Origin: Fluviicola sp.
Lineage (GTDB): Bacteria > Bacteroidota > Bacteroidia > Flavobacteriales_D > Crocinitomicaceae
Direction of reading: 5' to 3'
DNA: 49,890 nt
NCBI GenBank assembly: GCA_021300395.1
Contig: JAJTEO010000006.1
Span: 1 to 49,890, forward strand
Part shown: one piece after another, positions 35,264 through 44,832 of the stretch
How the letters are laid out: the number at the start of each line of letters is the position of its first letter
How positions within the stretch are numbered: position 1 is the first letter of the stretch
Notes under the pieces: model-generated
Seen by the model: the letters and a program-made list of their open reading frames with translations, nothing else
Database searches by the model: none
What the model was told of the DNA's origin: nothing
Position numbers and translations under genes: made by a program

Positions 35264-38200
35264 ATGAAGTATATTTTTTCGCTTTTATTTCTATTTTCTT
35301 TCTTTGTTTTTTCACAAGAATTCTCCCCTAAAAATGGTGTTGAGGACTCAAAGACAGCCTATTACTTTTTAACTAACGCAACGATTATTGTTTCTCCAAC
35401 AAAAACGATTGATGGTGGAAGTTTATTAATCAAAGATCATGAAATTATTGAGATTGGTAAATCTATTTCTGCTCCAAAAAATGCAGTTATTGTTGATTGT
35501 CAGGGTAAAACCATTGTTGCAGCGTTTATCGAGACGTATTCTTCTGTCGGATTACCAGAGCCGACATCGAAAGGATTTAGTTTTCAACCACAAATAGAGA
35601 CTTCTAAAAAAGGAGCTTACTATTGGAATGAAAGTATACATCCAGAAACAGATCCAAGTTTAGTTTATTCAATTAACGAAAAAGCGAATGAAGAATTAAT
35701 TAAAATGGGATTTGGCATAGCAGTTACGCATATTCAAGATGGAATTGCTAGAGGTAATGGTTCTTTAATTTCATTAGGATCTTCTTCTGAAAATAAGCAT
35801 TTATTAAAGCCAGCTTCAGCGAGTTATTTCTCTTTTAAACCAGGAATTTCAAATCAAACTTATCCATCTTCACAGATGGGGAGTATAGCTTTGTTACGTC
35901 AAACATTTTATGATTTACAATGGTATTCTCATGCAACGAAGAAGGATCAAAACCTTTCATTGAATGCGCTTGAAAAACAAACAAGTCTTCCAATGATCTT
36001 TTTTACGGAAGACAAATGGGAAATATTAAGAGCAGCAAAAATTGGAAATGAATTTAATTATCATTTTACTTTTTTCGGAAGTGGTAATGAATATGCAGCT
36101 GTAAATCAACTTAAAAATTTAAAAGGTTCGTTAATTATTCCAATTAATTTCCCTGCACCATTTGATTTGAAAGATCCTTACATTGCGAAAGATGTCAATT
36201 TAAGTGATTTGAAAACATGGGATTTAGCACCTTCAAATCCATTTATTCTTAAAGAAAACAAGATTAATTTTTCAATTTCTTCCTATGGTAATAAATCACA
36301 AGATGAATTTTGGAAAAACCTCCATAAAGCAATTTCGAAAGGTTTAAGCCCTGCCGACGCATTAAATGCTTTAACTGTTGAACCTGCAAAATTGTTAAAA
36401 ATTGATCATGAATTTGGAACGTTAGATAAAGGAAAGAAAGCAAGTTTTATGATTTATGATTCAAATCCTTTTACAACTAAAGCTAAATTACTGGAAGCAT
36501 GGTTACTTGGCGAAAGAAAAGTCATCACAACTCTTCCAAAACATGATATTCGAGGAAAGTATAACTTATTTTTAGATGGGAAAAAATATCCGATGGAAAT
36601 TACGGGAACTCCGGATAAATTAAATGTAAAGATTCAAACTCTAAAAACTGGAATTTCAAAGACGGATACAATCTATCCAAACACTTTTGTTCAATTGGTA
36701 GAAAATGATTTGACTCTTCAATTTAATGTTGATGATGCGAATTTTGACGGAAGTATTAATCTTCATGCGAAAGTCAATAGTAAATTAGGAATTTTTGAAG
36801 GAGATGGATATTTACCTTCCGGAAAATGGATTCAATGGTCTGCAATCAGAAATGATAAGCCAGAAACAAAAAAGGAAGATTTATCAATTAAAATAGATAC
36901 GAATGGAATTTCAAATCCATGGTTTCCAAATGTAGCCTATGGTTTGGATTCAGTTCCAACAAAACAAACAATTGCTTTTATTAATGCGACAGTTTGGACC
37001 AATGAAGCTGAAGGGATTTTGCAAAATGCAACTGTTATTGTAAATAACGGCTTAATTGTTTATGTAGGTGATTCAAATCATTTACTTCCTCTAAATGCGA
37101 AAGTTATTAATGCAAGAGGTAAGTTTTTAACTTCTGGGATAATTGATGAACATTCTCATATTGCTATTTCGAAAGGAGTAAATGAGGGAGGTCAGGTGAT
37201 TTCTGCTGAAGTGAATATTGGAGAAGTTTTGAATTCAGATGATATTAATATTTACAGACAATTATCTGGTGGTGTTACAGCAGCTCAACTCTTACATGGT
37301 TCTGCTAATGCAATTGGAGGTCAATCTGCTTTGATAAAATTAAAATGGGGACATTCACCAGATGAATTATTAATTCCAAATGCGCCGAAATTCATCAAAT
37401 TTGCTTTAGGTGAAAATGTTAAACAATCTAATTTTGGAGATTTTAATACGACTCGTTTCCCTCAAACGAGAATGGGTGTTGAGCAAGTTTTTTATGACGG
37501 ATTTAAGAGAGCTGAAACTTATCAAAATGAATGGAAACATTCTAAAAAATCATCAGATGGTTTACATAATCATCATCTTCATAGAGATCTTGAGTTAGAT
37601 GTTTTAAGCGAGATTTTAAATGGCGAACGTTTTATTACATGTCATTCCTACGTTCAATCAGAAATTTTAATGTTAATGAAAGTTGCTGATTCAATGGGTT
37701 TTAAAATTAATACGTTTACTCATATTTTAGAAGGATATAAAGTTGCTGATAAAATGGCTTTGCATGGAGCAGCGGCTTCTACATTTGCCGATTGGTGGGC
37801 TTACAAATATGAAGTAAATGATGCCATTCCATATAATGCGAAATTAATGGCAGATAATGGATTACTTGTTTCTATTAATTCTGATGATGCAGAAATGGGT
37901 AGAAGATTAAATCAAGAAGCTGCTAAATCTGTCAAATATGGAGGTATGTCTGAAATAGAAGCATGGAAAATGGTGACTTTGAATCCTGCTAAAATTCTTC
38001 ATTTGGACAATAAAATGGGAAGTATAAAAATAGGAAAAGATGCAGATTTAGTTCTTTGGTCTGATAATCCATTAAGTATAAAAGCAAAAGTTGAGTATAC
38101 AATCATTGATGGTGAAATTTTATATTCATTGGAGCAAGATAAATTATTGCAAGCAAGAAATGAATTAGAGAAAGGTAGAATCATCTCTAAAATGATGGAA

Positions 38201-38308
38201 TCAACAGAAAATGGAGAAACTCCAAAACCTTTTGCTAAAAAAAGAAGAAAACATTTCCATTGTGATACAATTGGAGAAGAAGGAAGCGAAGGAGCAAACA
38301 CACATTAA
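35264..38308 (+). CDS. Two-domain amidohydrolase, N-terminal half degenerate
   Basis: ATG 35264 is chosen over the in-frame TTG at 35225, since it begins the signal peptide (KYIFSLLFLFSFFVFSQ). This 1014-residue exported protein has two amidohydrolase modules. The first (about 30-430) has VEPAKLLKIDHEFGTLDKGKKASF but lost the His-x-His metal motif (AAFIETYSS). The second (about 600-1000) is intact: DEHSHIAIS (His-x-His), TCHSYV, THILEGYK and NSDDAEMG, with VTLNPAKILHLDNKMG. It may cleave cyclic amides, imidazolones or dipeptides; the substrate is unknown. A second amidohydrolase gene follows 19 bp later. Confidence 0.9.
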   Translation: MKYIFSLLFLFSFFVFSQEFSPKNGVEDSKTAYYFLTNATIIVSPTKTIDGGSLLIKDHEIIEIGKSISAPKNAVIVDCQGKTIVAAFIETYSSVGLPEPTSKGFSFQPQIETSKKGAYYWNESIHPETDPSLVYSINEKANEELIKMGFGIAVTHIQDGIARGNGSLISLGSSSENKHLLKPASASYFSFKPGISNQTYPSSQMGSIALLRQTFYDLQWYSHATKKDQNLSLNALEKQTSLPMIFFTEDKWEILRAAKIGNEFNYHFTFFGSGNEYAAVNQLKNLKGSLIIPINFPAPFDLKDPYIAKDVNLSDLKTWDLAPSNPFILKENKINFSISSYGNKSQDEFWKNLHKAISKGLSPADALNALTVEPAKLLKIDHEFGTLDKGKKASFMIYDSNPFTTKAKLLEAWLLGERKVITTLPKHDIRGKYNLFLDGKKYPMEITGTPDKLNVKIQTLKTGISKTDTIYPNTFVQLVENDLTLQFNVDDANFDGSINLHAKVNSKLGIFEGDGYLPSGKWIQWSAIRNDKPETKKEDLSIKIDTNGISNPWFPNVAYGLDSVPTKQTIAFINATVWTNEAEGILQNATVIVNNGLIVYVGDSNHLLPLNAKVINARGKFLTSGIIDEHSHIAISKGVNEGGQVISAEVNIGEVLNSDDINIYRQLSGGVTAAQLLHGSANAIGGQSALIKLKWGHSPDELLIPNAPKFIKFALGENVKQSNFGDFNTTRFPQTRMGVEQVFYDGFKRAETYQNEWKHSKKSSDGLHNHHLHRDLELDVLSEILNGERFITCHSYVQSEILMLMKVADSMGFKINTFTHILEGYKVADKMALHGAAASTFADWWAYKYEVNDAIPYNAKLMADNGLLVSINSDDAEMGRRLNQEAAKSVKYGGMSEIEAWKMVTLNPAKILHLDNKMGSIKIGKDADLVLWSDNPLSIKAKVEYTIIDGEILYSLEQDKLLQARNELEKGRIISKMMESTENGETPKPFAKKRRKHFHCDTIGEEGSEGANTH

Positions 38309-38327
38309 TTTGATTAATTAAGAAGAA

Positions 38328-39593
38328 ATGAAAACAAAAATCATACTTATATACTTTTTTATTTTTCTAGGAACTAATTTATTTTCTCAAAAAAAATACA
38401 ATTCCATCCTTTTGGAAAATGGTTATTTACATGTTGGAAATGGCCAAGTTCTAGAAACATCTTTAATTGGTATTAAAAACGGGAAAATTGTTTTAGTGAA
38501 AAATGTTTTAGCTTATACTTATAACAAGTCTGATTGGGATACAATCATAGATTTAAAAGGTCAACAAGTTTATCCTGGTTTTGTAGCTCCAAATTCTACA
38601 CTAGGTTTAACAGAAATAGAAGCCGTTAGAGCTTCAAATGATTTTCGTGAGATAGGAGAGTTTAATCCTCACGTGAGAGCTCAAATTGCTTATAATGCCG
38701 AATCAAATGTTTTGAGTACAATAAAAACCAATGGAGTATTAATTACACAGCCTTGTCCTCGTGGAGAAGTTATTTCTGGATCATCTGCAGTTATGTATAC
38801 AGCTGGATGGAATTGGCAAGACGCAACTGTAAAAGCAGATGATGGAATTCATTTGAACTGGCCAAGATCAATTGAGTATAGAGGTAAAAAAAATGAAAAT
38901 TACGAAACTCAAAAAAGAGAAATCTACCAATTCTTTGAAAGTGCAAAAGCTTATTCTGAAGTTAGTGAAAGTGATAAAAATGATTTTCGTTTTGAGTCAA
39001 TGCGAAATTGTTTTAAAGGAGAAAAACGAGTTTATATTCATGCAAATTCTATTCAGCAGTTACTTGATATAATTGATTTTGCTAAAAAATTGAACCTTAC
39101 TTTTCCTGTAATCGTTGGAGGATATGATAGTTATTTAATTCTTCAAAAATTAAGAGATGCTGCTATCCCTGTAATGTTACCAAGAGTTCATAGTTTACCT
39201 GAAAATGAAGAAGATCCAACAGATTTACCTTATAAATTACCCTATTTATTGCAAGCAGGTGGTGTTAAGTTTTGTTTGCAAAATGAAGGTGATATGGAAG
39301 CGATGCAATCTAGAAATATACCTTTTTTAGCTGGAACTGCAATGGCTTATGGATTGACAGAAGAAGAGGCGATTCGATCTATTTCATTAAGTAGTTGTGA
39401 AATAATGGGAGTTGGAAAAACGAATGGGAGTGTTGAGGAAGGAAAAGATGCAACATTTTTTATTTCTTCAGGCAATGCTTTAGATATGAGAACAAACAAT
39501 ATTGTTTTAGCTTTTGTGAATGGAAAGATCATTTCATTAAACAATTCTCAAATGGAATTGTATAAAAAATATACCGAAAAGTTGAAGAAATAA
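38328..39593 (+). CDS. Amidohydrolase-like protein lacking the His-x-His metal site
   Basis: This 421-residue exported protein (signal IILIYFFIFLGTNLFSQ) has the amidohydrolase fold, with the composite beta-domain IGIKNGKIVLV and the end SVEEGKDATFFIS. Where His-x-His should be it reads VAPNSTLGLTEIEAVRASND, so the metal site is probably lost. It follows the two-domain amidohydrolase at 19 bp. In Bacteroidota such degenerate partners accompany catalytic paralogues, so a structural or regulatory subunit is likely. An active enzyme with another site cannot be excluded. Confidence 0.85.
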   Translation: MKTKIILIYFFIFLGTNLFSQKKYNSILLENGYLHVGNGQVLETSLIGIKNGKIVLVKNVLAYTYNKSDWDTIIDLKGQQVYPGFVAPNSTLGLTEIEAVRASNDFREIGEFNPHVRAQIAYNAESNVLSTIKTNGVLITQPCPRGEVISGSSAVMYTAGWNWQDATVKADDGIHLNWPRSIEYRGKKNENYETQKREIYQFFESAKAYSEVSESDKNDFRFESMRNCFKGEKRVYIHANSIQQLLDIIDFAKKLNLTFPVIVGGYDSYLILQKLRDAAIPVMLPRVHSLPENEEDPTDLPYKLPYLLQAGGVKFCLQNEGDMEAMQSRNIPFLAGTAMAYGLTEEEAIRSISLSSCEIMGVGKTNGSVEEGKDATFFISSGNALDMRTNNIVLAFVNGKIISLNNSQMELYKKYTEKLKK

Positions 39594-39631
39594 TAAACTG
39601 GTTTTTTATTTAAAATAATTCTAAACAAAGA

Positions 39632-39661
39632 TTGATTTTCCATTAGAAAAAATTAATTTTG
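39632..39661 (+). promoter_or_regulatory. Promoter of superoxide dismutase (Bacteroidota type)
   Basis: TTG at 39632-39634 is followed after exactly 19 bp by TAATTTTG at 39654-39661, a full match to the Bacteroidota TTG-N19-TAnnTTTG consensus, 38 bp before the start codon. Confidence 0.75.
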
Positions 39662-39699
39662 AGGTACATAAATTAATACTAATTAAAAATAAAATAGAT

Positions 39700-40299
39700 A
39701 TGGCATTTGAATTACCAAGTTTACCATATGCATACGATGCATTAGAGCCACATATTGATGCTAGAACAATGGAAATACACCATTCAAAACATCATCAAGC
39801 TTACATTACTAATTTAAATGCTGCTATTGCAGGAACTGAATTAGAAGGTAAAACAATTGAAGAAATTTTAAAAAACTGCAAAGATAAACCAGCTGTTAGA
39901 AACAATGGTGGTGGTTTTTGGAATCACAATTTATTCTGGGAAGTTATGGCTCCAAATGCAGGAGGTCTTCCAACAGGTGAATTAGCAGATGCAATTAATT
40001 CAGCATTTGGATCTTTTGAAGCTTTCAAAGAAGAATTTGCAAAAGCAGGTGCTACTCGTTTCGGTTCAGGATGGGCATGGTTATGTGTTGAAGGAGGTAA
40101 ATTAGTAGTTTGTTCTACTCCAAACCAAGATAATCCATTAATGGGTGAAGGTTGTACAGGTACACCAATCTTAGCAATGGATGTTTGGGAACATGCTTAC
40201 TATTTACATTACCAAAATAGAAGACCAGATTACATTAATGCATTTTTTAATGTAATTAACTGGGATGTTGTTGCTAAAAATTACGCTGTAGCGAAATAA
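39700..40299 (+). CDS. Superoxide dismutase (Fe/Mn family, Mn-like signature)
   Basis: This 199-residue cytoplasmic enzyme converts superoxide to oxygen and hydrogen peroxide. Metal ligands are His27 (EIHHSKHH), His76 (GFWNHNLFW), Asp161 and His165 (DVWEHAYYL). The second-sphere residues, the GGG before the WNH motif and Gln143 in PNQDNPLM, look like the Mn-dependent type. A cambialistic enzyme is possible. It has its own promoter and a strong terminator, so it is monocistronic. Confidence 0.95.
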   Translation: MAFELPSLPYAYDALEPHIDARTMEIHHSKHHQAYITNLNAAIAGTELEGKTIEEILKNCKDKPAVRNNGGGFWNHNLFWEVMAPNAGGLPTGELADAINSAFGSFEAFKEEFAKAGATRFGSGWAWLCVEGGKLVVCSTPNQDNPLMGEGCTGTPILAMDVWEHAYYLHYQNRRPDYINAFFNVINWDVVAKNYAVAK

Positions 40300-40320
40300 T
40301 TAGATATTTAAAATATTTAA

Positions 40321-40354
40321 AAAGCTGAATCCAATTTTGGATTCAGCTTTTTTT
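40321..40354 (+). terminator. Terminator after superoxide dismutase
   Basis: AAAGCTGAATCC pairs with GGATTCAGCTTT around AATTTT and is followed by a run of T. It is flanked by A on the other side, so it can work in both directions. Confidence 0.9.
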
Positions 40355-40382
40355 ATGTGTTAAATCTGAAGATGTTCTAAAC

Positions 40383-40412
40383 AAAAAAGGCGAACCTTTT
40401 TAGATTCGCCTT
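40383..40412 (-). terminator. Terminator after the unknown lipoprotein gene at 40434
   Basis: On the minus strand the arms AAGGCGAA and TTCGCCTT flank a 10-nt loop and are followed by a run of T. It lies 21 bp past the lipoprotein stop codon, back to back with the dismutase terminator. Confidence 0.85.
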
Positions 40413-40433
40413 AAGCATTTGTATATGCTAATA

Positions 40434-41045
40434 TTAAGCTGTTTTAAGCGGTTTAACAGATTTAATAGACTTAGCAATCAATTCTATAATCAGTTTCTCA
40501 TAACCTTCGTCACGACTTCTAAAAACGTAAGTTACGCCATCAATTACTTTTTGAGCATATACGTGGTAAGATTTGTGAGGTATTCCAACAGTAGAAGAAG
40601 CTTTTGAACTTCCATCTACTTTTAATTCTTGTTCGTATAAGATGAAATCTTTATCATCGATTAAATAGTTGATTTTGTAGAATTCTAATTCTTTCAATTC
40701 TTTTTTTCTTGATTCAACCATATCAGTATAATCACCCCAGTCATCAATTAATAAATGATAGTTTTGTCCAACAATGATTTCCCATTTAAAATCATCTTCA
40801 GCATGAATAACTTCTGGTTTTGTCGATGCACCAATATTTGCTGTTTCATCCGGTAACATGATGATAGCAGGAATATCAAAATCTTTTAAGTTAAAACCTT
40901 GAAATTCATAATAATCATCATCAATATTTAATCCGCTTCCAGATGTTGTATCCTCTTTTTTAGAATCTCCACAAGAAGAAAAACTAAAAACTAATATAAC
41001 TAATAGGGTAGAAAATAAAGTGAATTTGAAATTAAGACTTTTCAT
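40434..41045 (-). CDS. Unknown lipoprotein
   Basis: No family recognised. This 203-residue protein has a lipoprotein signal (FTLFSTLLVILVFSFSSC, lipobox FSSC) and a flexible linker rich in Ser, Gly, Asp and Thr (EDTTSGSGLNIDDD). The mature domain of about 150 residues is mixed alpha/beta. Adjacent on the same strand are another conserved unknown protein and a serine hydrolase, but the gap of 106 bp to the next gene suggests its own promoter (TATTTTTG on the minus strand at 41088-41095). Related Bacteroidota lipoproteins probably exist. Confidence 0.7.
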   Translation of the reverse strand: MKSLNFKFTLFSTLLVILVFSFSSCGDSKKEDTTSGSGLNIDDDYYEFQGFNLKDFDIPAIIMLPDETANIGASTKPEVIHAEDDFKWEIIVGQNYHLLIDDWGDYTDMVESRKKELKELEFYKINYLIDDKDFILYEQELKVDGSSKASSTVGIPHKSYHVYAQKVIDGVTYVFRSRDEGYEKLIIELIAKSIKSVKPLKTA

Positions 41046-41151
41046 TTAAATATGTTTAATTTTCTTTTTGATCTTTTTACTAATCTACAAAAATAACTTT
41101 TTTTGCTTAGGATTTACAGTCTTTTACGTAAAAATAAGAAATTACGTATTA

Positions 41152-41562
41152 TTACATAATTATCACTCCTTTTGCTCCTAGAATAGGAATTGGTTTAATG
41201 TTTTTTTCGCAAATTGTTTCAGCCAGAAAAACAAATTTCTTGTCATACATGACATCATTTACCCAAAAACTTACCCAATATTCATTTGATAAACCAAATA
41301 CTTCTTCAACTATAGGTTCAATTTTAGCAGCTTCATTTGGCAACATTAATTCAATGCAATGACGGAGTGTTGACGTTTGTATCTTCTCTCCTGTATTTGC
41401 GTTTTGTCCGTAACCTTTACTTGTAATGATAATGCCTTCCATAATGTCTTCCCTTAAATTTAAGAGGTATACATTGTATTCCGTTTCGTTATCTTCATTT
41501 TTACCTTGTACAACAGCAACGGCAACATTTTCTACTTTAGGCCCTAATAATTCTTCTCTCAT
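41152..41562 (-). CDS. Conserved Bacteroidota protein of unknown function
   Basis: This 136-residue cytoplasmic protein has no signal or membrane segment. It has a pattern I recall as conserved in Bacteroidota: an N-terminal VENVAVAVV, YNVYLLNLREDIMEGIIITSKGYG, then EVFGLSNEYWVSFWVNDVMYDKKFVFLAETI. It could be a small alpha/beta regulator, but no function is known to me. It lies 10 bp after the serine-hydrolase gene. Confidence 0.7.
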   Translation of the reverse strand: MREELLGPKVENVAVAVVQGKNEDNETEYNVYLLNLREDIMEGIIITSKGYGQNANTGEKIQTSTLRHCIELMLPNEAAKIEPIVEEVFGLSNEYWVSFWVNDVMYDKKFVFLAETICEKNIKPIPILGAKGVIIM

Positions 41563-41572
41563 TCTAAAATTT

Positions 41573-42835
41573 CTATTTTGCTACAATTCGACCCAATTGA
41601 ATATAATCAAATAAATCTTTTGGATGTCCAATAAATGGTGCATTTTTCTTAAGATATGCTTGATCTGTAACTTTATTTTCAGGTACTGAAATGTTTTCAC
41701 TTCTTTTTTGTCCCAAACGAACAATGACTAAGTTTTCACTTGGAATGGTAATAATATATTGTCCTAAAATTCCTCTACAATACCATATTGGATTTTTTTC
41801 ACCCATAAACGACCAAATATGTAAACCATATCTTAGGTTTGGAACATGTTCATCAGTTGACATTTTAGGATTTGAGCACATTTCTGTCATATATTTTTCA
41901 GAAATTACTTGTCGGTCTCCCCATTTACCTTTGTTTAATATCAATTTTCCTAATCTACCAAAATCACGTGCACTAGCATACATACAACAGAATGATTTTT
42001 CGTCTCCATTTTCTTTATCTAAACTCCAAAATGCATTTTGTTCTGCTCCAATTTTATCCCATATTTTTTCTTGGCAATAAGCAGATAAATCTTTTTTTGT
42101 AGCTTTTTCAATAATGAATCCAAGTAATTGAGAATTTCCAGATTGGTATTCAAAACGAACTCCTGGTTTTTCTATTGCGTGTTGGCGAGTAACTAATCCA
42201 TATAAATTATTTCCATAATAGGATTCTGCATTTTCCGATAAAGGATTTTTACCGCTTTCTTGCCAATCTAAACCAGATGACATCATTAATAAGTGGCGAA
42301 TAGTAATTTTTTCTTTACCTCCTGAGTTAAATTCAGGGATATACTTTCCAACTTTTTCGTCTAATGATTTAATTTTTCCATCATCAATGGCTGCTCCAAT
42401 TAATAAAGCAACTACTGTTTTTGCAGCTGAAAAGGAATTTGAAACGGTTTCGCGTTTGTGTTCATCTAAATATTTTTCAAAAACAATTGAATCACCTTTG
42501 AATACTAAAAATGCTTTTGTATCTAATTTATCAAATAATTTTTGATATTTTGAAGGAATTTCTTTTGAATTATAATGATTGCTTTTTATCCAACCTTGAG
42601 GCTTTTCTGACTCTTGAATTGTATTGTTAAAAAACACATCTTTATCATAAATAGAAGGACCACTTCTACCTTTCAAATATGTATTTGCGATACCTTTATA
42701 AAGGTAAAAACGACCAGAAAGAATTATAAAAAGATTGGCAATTATGAGAATAGCTAAAATGAAATAGCTAATAAACTTAATTGATTTTTTTAATATTTGA
42801 AATAGTTTTTTCCCTTTAGACATATTGATATTCAA
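41573..42835 (-). CDS. Serine hydrolase of the beta-lactamase/penicillin-binding class
   Basis: This 420-residue protein has one N-terminal membrane anchor (FISYFILAILIIANLFIILSG) and a class C-like serine hydrolase domain with S136-x-x-K139 (NSFSAAKTVVALL), a tyrosine loop (FEYQSGNSQLLG) and FMGEKNPIWYCRGILGQYII near the end. Members hydrolyse peptides, esters or lactams; resistance to beta-lactams is not implied. It starts inside the lipB end (20-bp overlap from the first Met, or 8 bp from Met5), so it is cotranscribed with lipB. Confidence 0.85.
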   Translation of the reverse strand: MNINMSKGKKLFQILKKSIKFISYFILAILIIANLFIILSGRFYLYKGIANTYLKGRSGPSIYDKDVFFNNTIQESEKPQGWIKSNHYNSKEIPSKYQKLFDKLDTKAFLVFKGDSIVFEKYLDEHKRETVSNSFSAAKTVVALLIGAAIDDGKIKSLDEKVGKYIPEFNSGGKEKITIRHLLMMSSGLDWQESGKNPLSENAESYYGNNLYGLVTRQHAIEKPGVRFEYQSGNSQLLGFIIEKATKKDLSAYCQEKIWDKIGAEQNAFWSLDKENGDEKSFCCMYASARDFGRLGKLILNKGKWGDRQVISEKYMTEMCSNPKMSTDEHVPNLRYGLHIWSFMGEKNPIWYCRGILGQYIITIPSENLVIVRLGQKRSENISVPENKVTDQAYLKKNAPFIGHPKDLFDYIQLGRIVAK

Positions 42836-43508
42836 ATTGATTCGCTAATTTCTTCTTCAAAATTTGAGCTAATTCATTCATGTCAATTTCTCGACCAAGC
42901 TCTTGTTTTAATGAAGTTACTGCTTTATCATCAATTCCACAAGGAATAATATTAGAAAAATAAGATAGGTCTGAATTAATATTGAATCCGATTCCGTGCA
43001 TGGTCACCCAACGAGAACTTTTTACACCCATAGCACATATTTTACGTGCTTTTGGAGTATTTGCATCAATCCAAACACCTGTAAGTCCATTCATTCGATC
43101 GCCAATTACTCCATATTCTGCTAATGTGTCAATTACAGCTTGTTCTAAAAAACGAAGGTATTTGTGAATATCAGAAAAGAAATGATCTAAATCAAAAATT
43201 GGATACCCAACTAATTGTCCAGGTCCATGGTAAGTAATATCCCCACCTCTATTAATTTTATAAAAGTTCGCATTGTTTTCCTCTAATTGATCTTCATTTA
43301 GTAATAAGTGGTCAATACTGCCACTTTTACCTAATGTGTATACATGAGGATGTTCGCAGAATAATAAATAGTTTTTAGTAACTAATTCAGTATTTCCGTT
43401 ACGAATTTGAATTTTTTGATCAATTGTTTCCGCAAATAATTTTTCCTGATAATCCCAGGCTTCTTTGTAGTCAATTAAACCTAGGTCTTTAAAAATTACT
43501 TCGGGCAT
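42816..43508 (-). CDS. lipB: Lipoyl(octanoyl) transferase
   Basis: This 230-residue enzyme moves octanoyl from acyl carrier protein to lipoyl domains. Motifs are PHVYTLGKSGS, RGGDITYHGPGQLVGYPIFDL near residue 86 and GVKSSRWVTMHGIGFNINSDL near 160, with the catalytic Cys in NIIPCGIDDKAVTSL and Lys in MGVKSSRW. It lies 3 bp after the isomerase gene, and a serine-hydrolase gene overlaps its end. Confidence 0.95.
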   Translation of the reverse strand: MPEVIFKDLGLIDYKEAWDYQEKLFAETIDQKIQIRNGNTELVTKNYLLFCEHPHVYTLGKSGSIDHLLLNEDQLEENNANFYKINRGGDITYHGPGQLVGYPIFDLDHFFSDIHKYLRFLEQAVIDTLAEYGVIGDRMNGLTGVWIDANTPKARKICAMGVKSSRWVTMHGIGFNINSDLSYFSNIIPCGIDDKAVTSLKQELGREIDMNELAQILKKKLANQFEYQYV

Positions 43509-43511
43509 TTT

Positions 43512-44495
43512 TTAGAATTTAGAAAGTGCGTCTTTCAAGAAATCAATTACTTTGATATCCATAACATCCACTTCATTTAATTCAGATAAATAAAATGAAG
43601 ACCAATCAACAAGATGCGTTAAATAAATTGAACGTTCGATTTGATTTTCACCTTTTGATGAAATGATTCGAACATTTTCTGTTTTCTTTCTCACGTCACT
43701 AATTGTGATTTCTAATCGCTTATTATTTCTCGGATTTAAATCTTTTGTATCAAAGAAAACAGCTGCAAAGCGATTGTCTCCACCTCCCCAACCAACTAAT
43801 TCATTGTGATTCATTTCTGGAATAACATGATGCCAACACAATAATTTAGAGTTTTCATTGAATTGTTGACGCGCTCTAATAATAATCGATTCGTATTTCG
43901 TTTCAGAATAGAATACACCTACTTTTCCTTTTAAGAAATGAGCAAGTTCGATAGCTTCTTTTTTGATAAATGAATTTTCAGAAATGATTAAATCTCTTGC
44001 AGATTCTAGTTGTTTTAAGAATTTGAAGTCAATTAACCCTAACTGAACAAAAATATTAATTAATTGAACAACAGAAAAAGCTAAAGCGCTTCTTGGAGGA
44101 TTTCCACCAGGAACAATTATATAGTCATAATTGTTTTCTTCGCAAAAATCTTTCAGTTGGCCGCCTGAACAAATACCAATAATTTGAGCACCTTTTTCTT
44201 TTGCTTCTTTAACAGCAGTAATAGTTTCTTCTGTGTTTCCAGAATAAGATGAACCGATAACTAAAGTGAATTTATCAACAAAACGAGGCAATGTGTAATC
44301 TTGACAAATTTGAATAGGTAACGAAATTTCATCTTGTACCCATTGAGCAAATATTTTTCCTCCAATTCCAGAGCCTCCCATTCCGCAAATTACGATGTTT
44401 CGAATTTCGTCAGGATTGTTTTTCAGTTTAAATTCAGCTGCAATTTTTAATGCATCTGTAATATTTTGAGGAAAATCTGCTATTAATTTGTCCAT
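43512..44495 (-). CDS. Bifunctional phosphoglucose/phosphomannose isomerase
   Basis: This 327-residue protein with two SIS domains interconverts glucose-6-P or mannose-6-P with fructose-6-P. Motifs are IVICGMGGSGIGGKIFA near residue 32, TLVIGSSYSGNTEETITAVKEA near 80, IVPGGNPPRSALAFSVVQL near 130 and a late HNELVGWGGG with conserved His. The size and pattern match the archaeal-like PGI/PMI found in Bacteroidota. It leads the unit with lipB; a CAAATATA box (minus TATATTTG) at 44549-44556 may be its -7 element. Confidence 0.92.
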   Translation of the reverse strand: MDKLIADFPQNITDALKIAAEFKLKNNPDEIRNIVICGMGGSGIGGKIFAQWVQDEISLPIQICQDYTLPRFVDKFTLVIGSSYSGNTEETITAVKEAKEKGAQIIGICSGGQLKDFCEENNYDYIIVPGGNPPRSALAFSVVQLINIFVQLGLIDFKFLKQLESARDLIISENSFIKKEAIELAHFLKGKVGVFYSETKYESIIIRARQQFNENSKLLCWHHVIPEMNHNELVGWGGGDNRFAAVFFDTKDLNPRNNKRLEITISDVRKKTENVRIISSKGENQIERSIYLTHLVDWSSFYLSELNEVDVMDIKVIDFLKDALSKF

Positions 44496-44598
44496 AATAA
44501 TGTTCTAAGTTAACAATCAAGCGTGCTAAAACGATTGATTCTTTCGTACAAATATAAAATTTACTTAATAATATTTATTACGAAATAATTAAAATTGT

Positions 44599-44823
44599 TT
44601 AAGAATTACTCTTCTTTTGCTCTTCTAAATATTGTAAATGTTTCTCCATTCTTTTCATCATCCATCTTCTTGTGAAGTACATAAACAAAGCAATGATTGA
44701 AAAAACATAATAAGATCCCCACATTTTAAAGGAATCGGTGATACATAAATAGGTTACAACGATTGGAATTACAATCGCAACTATTAACCAAAATTTGAGC
44801 ATTATTTTGTTGTAAAGAGTCAT
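44599..44823 (-). CDS. Small two-helix membrane protein of unknown function
   Basis: This 74-residue protein has two hydrophobic helices (about 9-27 and 36-50) and a basic tail (RRWMMKRMEKHLQYLEEQKKSN). No family recognised. It is 9 bp downstream of lptC on the same strand, so probably cotranscribed with the LPS export gene. Confidence 0.6.
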   Translation of the reverse strand: MTLYNKIMLKFWLIVAIVIPIVVTYLCITDSFKMWGSYYVFSIIALFMYFTRRWMMKRMEKHLQYLEEQKKSNS

Positions 44824-44832
44824 GGTTTACTT

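Noticed and set aside
41691-42080. 129-codon plus-strand frame opposite the serine hydrolase
   Set aside because: It follows from the opposite-strand codon pattern; the minus frame has the catalytic motifs.
41573-42835. Beta-lactam resistance gene
   Set aside because: The serine hydrolase fold is broad and this membrane-anchored member has no feature specific for lactam hydrolysis.
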